The notes beneath the pieces are model-generated. The model saw only the letters and a list, made by a program, of their open reading frames with translations, did no database searches and was not told where the DNA came from. From Sinonovacula constricta (taxonomy: Eukaryota > Mollusca > Bivalvia > Cardiida > Solecurtidae): a DNA stretch of 64,000 nucleotides. How positions within the stretch are numbered: position 1 is the stretch's first letter; the number at the start of each line of letters is the position of its first letter. The stretch covers positions 5,134,808 through 5,198,807 of the forward strand of contig CM017567.1 in NCBI GenBank assembly GCA_007844125.1. Reading direction: 5' to 3'. Positions 62,561-64,000 of this stretch are shown piece after piece. The translations under genes and the position numbers were made by a program.

Positions 62561-63354
62561 ATTCTTTCTAAATGCTGCAATTCATTTACCAATTAAATCG
62601 TGTTTTGTACAGACAAATGAATGTCACTTTACATGTAACCCTCAGTGTAAAGAGCAAACATGGCTTTGAAGCGGTAAACACTGCACATTCATAAATGTGT
62701 ATGATATAATGATTATATAATTACAGTTTGCTATAATGGACAGCAGCTACGATACAGCATATCGGGTTAAAACAGCCGCTTATATAGAGTTAACTTGTAG
62801 GTGGCGTCATAACGGGAAAAGTGAATTGTGCGCAGTTAGCAACAGTAACTAAATCACATTTTCACTGTATCGAACCACCATCAGAACAGTCGTTTTCTTT
62901 CGGTTTTGTTGGTTTAATATATATTATTATATTTCAAGTGAACAGAACTGTATGGATTTCCAAAGTCTATGATAATAAAGCCTTAAAAGGTCTAAAAGTG
63001 TTAGACACGGAAGAATTTTGAGATTGAATCGTTTGAGCAGCCTAGTCGCTCTTCTGTCGACTGACCGTTCCAAAGCGGTGGTTTTGTTGTTCTTGTTTTC
63101 GTTTGTTTATTTGCTTGCTTGCTTGTTTTTTGTGGGTTTTTTTGTACCTCTGTCTCTACTTAATCAAACTTTAATATATATGTATTTTTGAAATTATGTT
63201 ATGTCTCCTCTGAACGTTTTGGCATTTTTACATGTTAACTTTTTACATATGTACCTTTGTCTGCTGCTTATTCAAACTTTAATCTTTGTGTGATTACTGT
63301 TAGTTGTTTAACTTTGACGGGGTATTTTTATTTACACTGTTTGTTTGATAGAAA

Positions 63355-63600
63355 AACCTTCAGGAAGTGCGAGGTTGGAGCGCTACAAACCAGGTTTAAG
63401 TACCCCTGTCGGCCCTTTTGCCGACTGATTGTTCCAATGCGGTAACGGATGGTTTTTCTTTTTGTGTGTTATGTCTCGTCTCTGTGTTTTGTCACATTTA
63501 CATTTACCTTGTTTGCCTTTGTCTACAGGTAGATAAAAATTAAATATCTGTGGAAATTTTGATAGGACCGTTTCTTTTTTATCTTATAGGAACTTGTGCT
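63355..63600 (-). repeat. Dispersed repeat family R1, inverted copy
   Basis: CTTCAGGAAGTGCGAGGTTG, GAGCGCTACAAACCAGGTTT, CGGCCCTTTTGCCGACTGAT, GTTATGTCTCGTCTCTGTGT and TTTGATAGGACC are the reverse complement of the 48256-48640 copy. Shorter pieces of the same family (GACTGACCGTTCC-type) lie at 63055-63085 and 45470-45510. Confidence 0.7.
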
Positions 63601-64000
63601 GATATACTTTTGAAATTATTAATCTATCCTCGTCTTGTGTACAAAAAATGACCATTTATTTAATAAACATCTTTGGAGCATTAAGCCTAAAAGCAGATAT
63701 TAAGCAAACATTGGGAAAAACTTGCTTAATGCATAATCCTTAGAAATTTTGAGATCATTCTAAATAACAAGGCCACCAAAATCATAACAAACCCAATTTC
63801 TCCTGCTAATAAAAAAGTAAAGTTACAAGATCGGTTGGCTGTACAAATTAACAATTATAGCAGTAAACATTATACCCTGAACAAGAGGGGTTTTTGTTCT
63901 TAATGTTATAACTTCGATGACTAGTGCACTATATGAAAATTGTATCATAATGTAGGATAAGAAAATTATATCGGCTTGTGCAACATTTTTAAGATCATGT

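Overview
This is a stretch of AT-rich, intron-bearing animal DNA with very few intact genes. The most likely source is a bivalve or other mollusc. Reasons: an RNA-pol-III-type SINE with a mollusc-style tail, a TRIM-type beta-propeller exon of the sort greatly expanded in bivalves, GT-AG introns with AATAAA-rich flanks, and a landscape dominated by DNA transposons, satellites and minisatellites. The species cannot be fixed from the sequence alone. Most short open frames here are chance or repeat-derived; I list only those with splice, domain or homology support.

Layout. 1-3.5 kb: AT-rich non-coding DNA with a (TA)n tract. 3.5-3.8 kb: a tRNA-derived SINE. 4.0-5.6 kb: a possible two-exon mini-gene, then a decayed TRIM-like C-terminal beta-propeller. 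8.8-10.7 kb: a ~175-bp satellite whose units partly alternate between two types, followed directly by a 31-bp minisatellite (10.7-11.07 kb). 12.8-19.7 kb: a hAT-superfamily transposase gene on the minus strand, reconstructable as seven exons. It carries a frameshift in the catalytic exon, and a TIR-like repeat block sits exactly where intron 1 should be. The GC-rich 5' region ends in a hAT-like terminus at 19687.

19.69-33.81 kb is the most striking object: a ~14.1-kb foldback-like palindrome. Its two arms are collinear inverted copies built from ~75-90-bp tandem units, each centred on the near-palindrome TGTTATGCYRGCATAACA (about 23 units on the left, about 40 on the right). The central ~9 kb contains a degenerate transposase-like gene on the minus strand, recognised by DNC...NKNK and VGHTHEDV motifs. 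It also contains a divergently oriented, cleanly spliced 40-residue ORF on the plus strand. Transcription of both would run outward into the arms. This resembles foldback elements (FB/Galileo type) in architecture, but I do not recognise the family.

33.8-38.1 kb: a 34-bp minisatellite, then a decayed APE-endonuclease/reverse-transcriptase non-LTR retrotransposon on the minus strand, with SINE-like tRNA heads on either side. 38-64 kb: no recognisable gene. This part is a mosaic of diverged long repeats: the 42.3-45 kb block recurs at 55.2-56 kb and 61.3-62.6 kb. It also holds a dispersed element seen at least six times in both orientations, a second SINE copy, and a 4.06-kb TA-flanked interval with 27-bp inverted termini (57018-61081) that interrupts one repeat copy.

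All coordinates, splice joins and repeat alignments were read by eye. Copy numbers are approximate and family names rest on recognised motifs, not on database searches.
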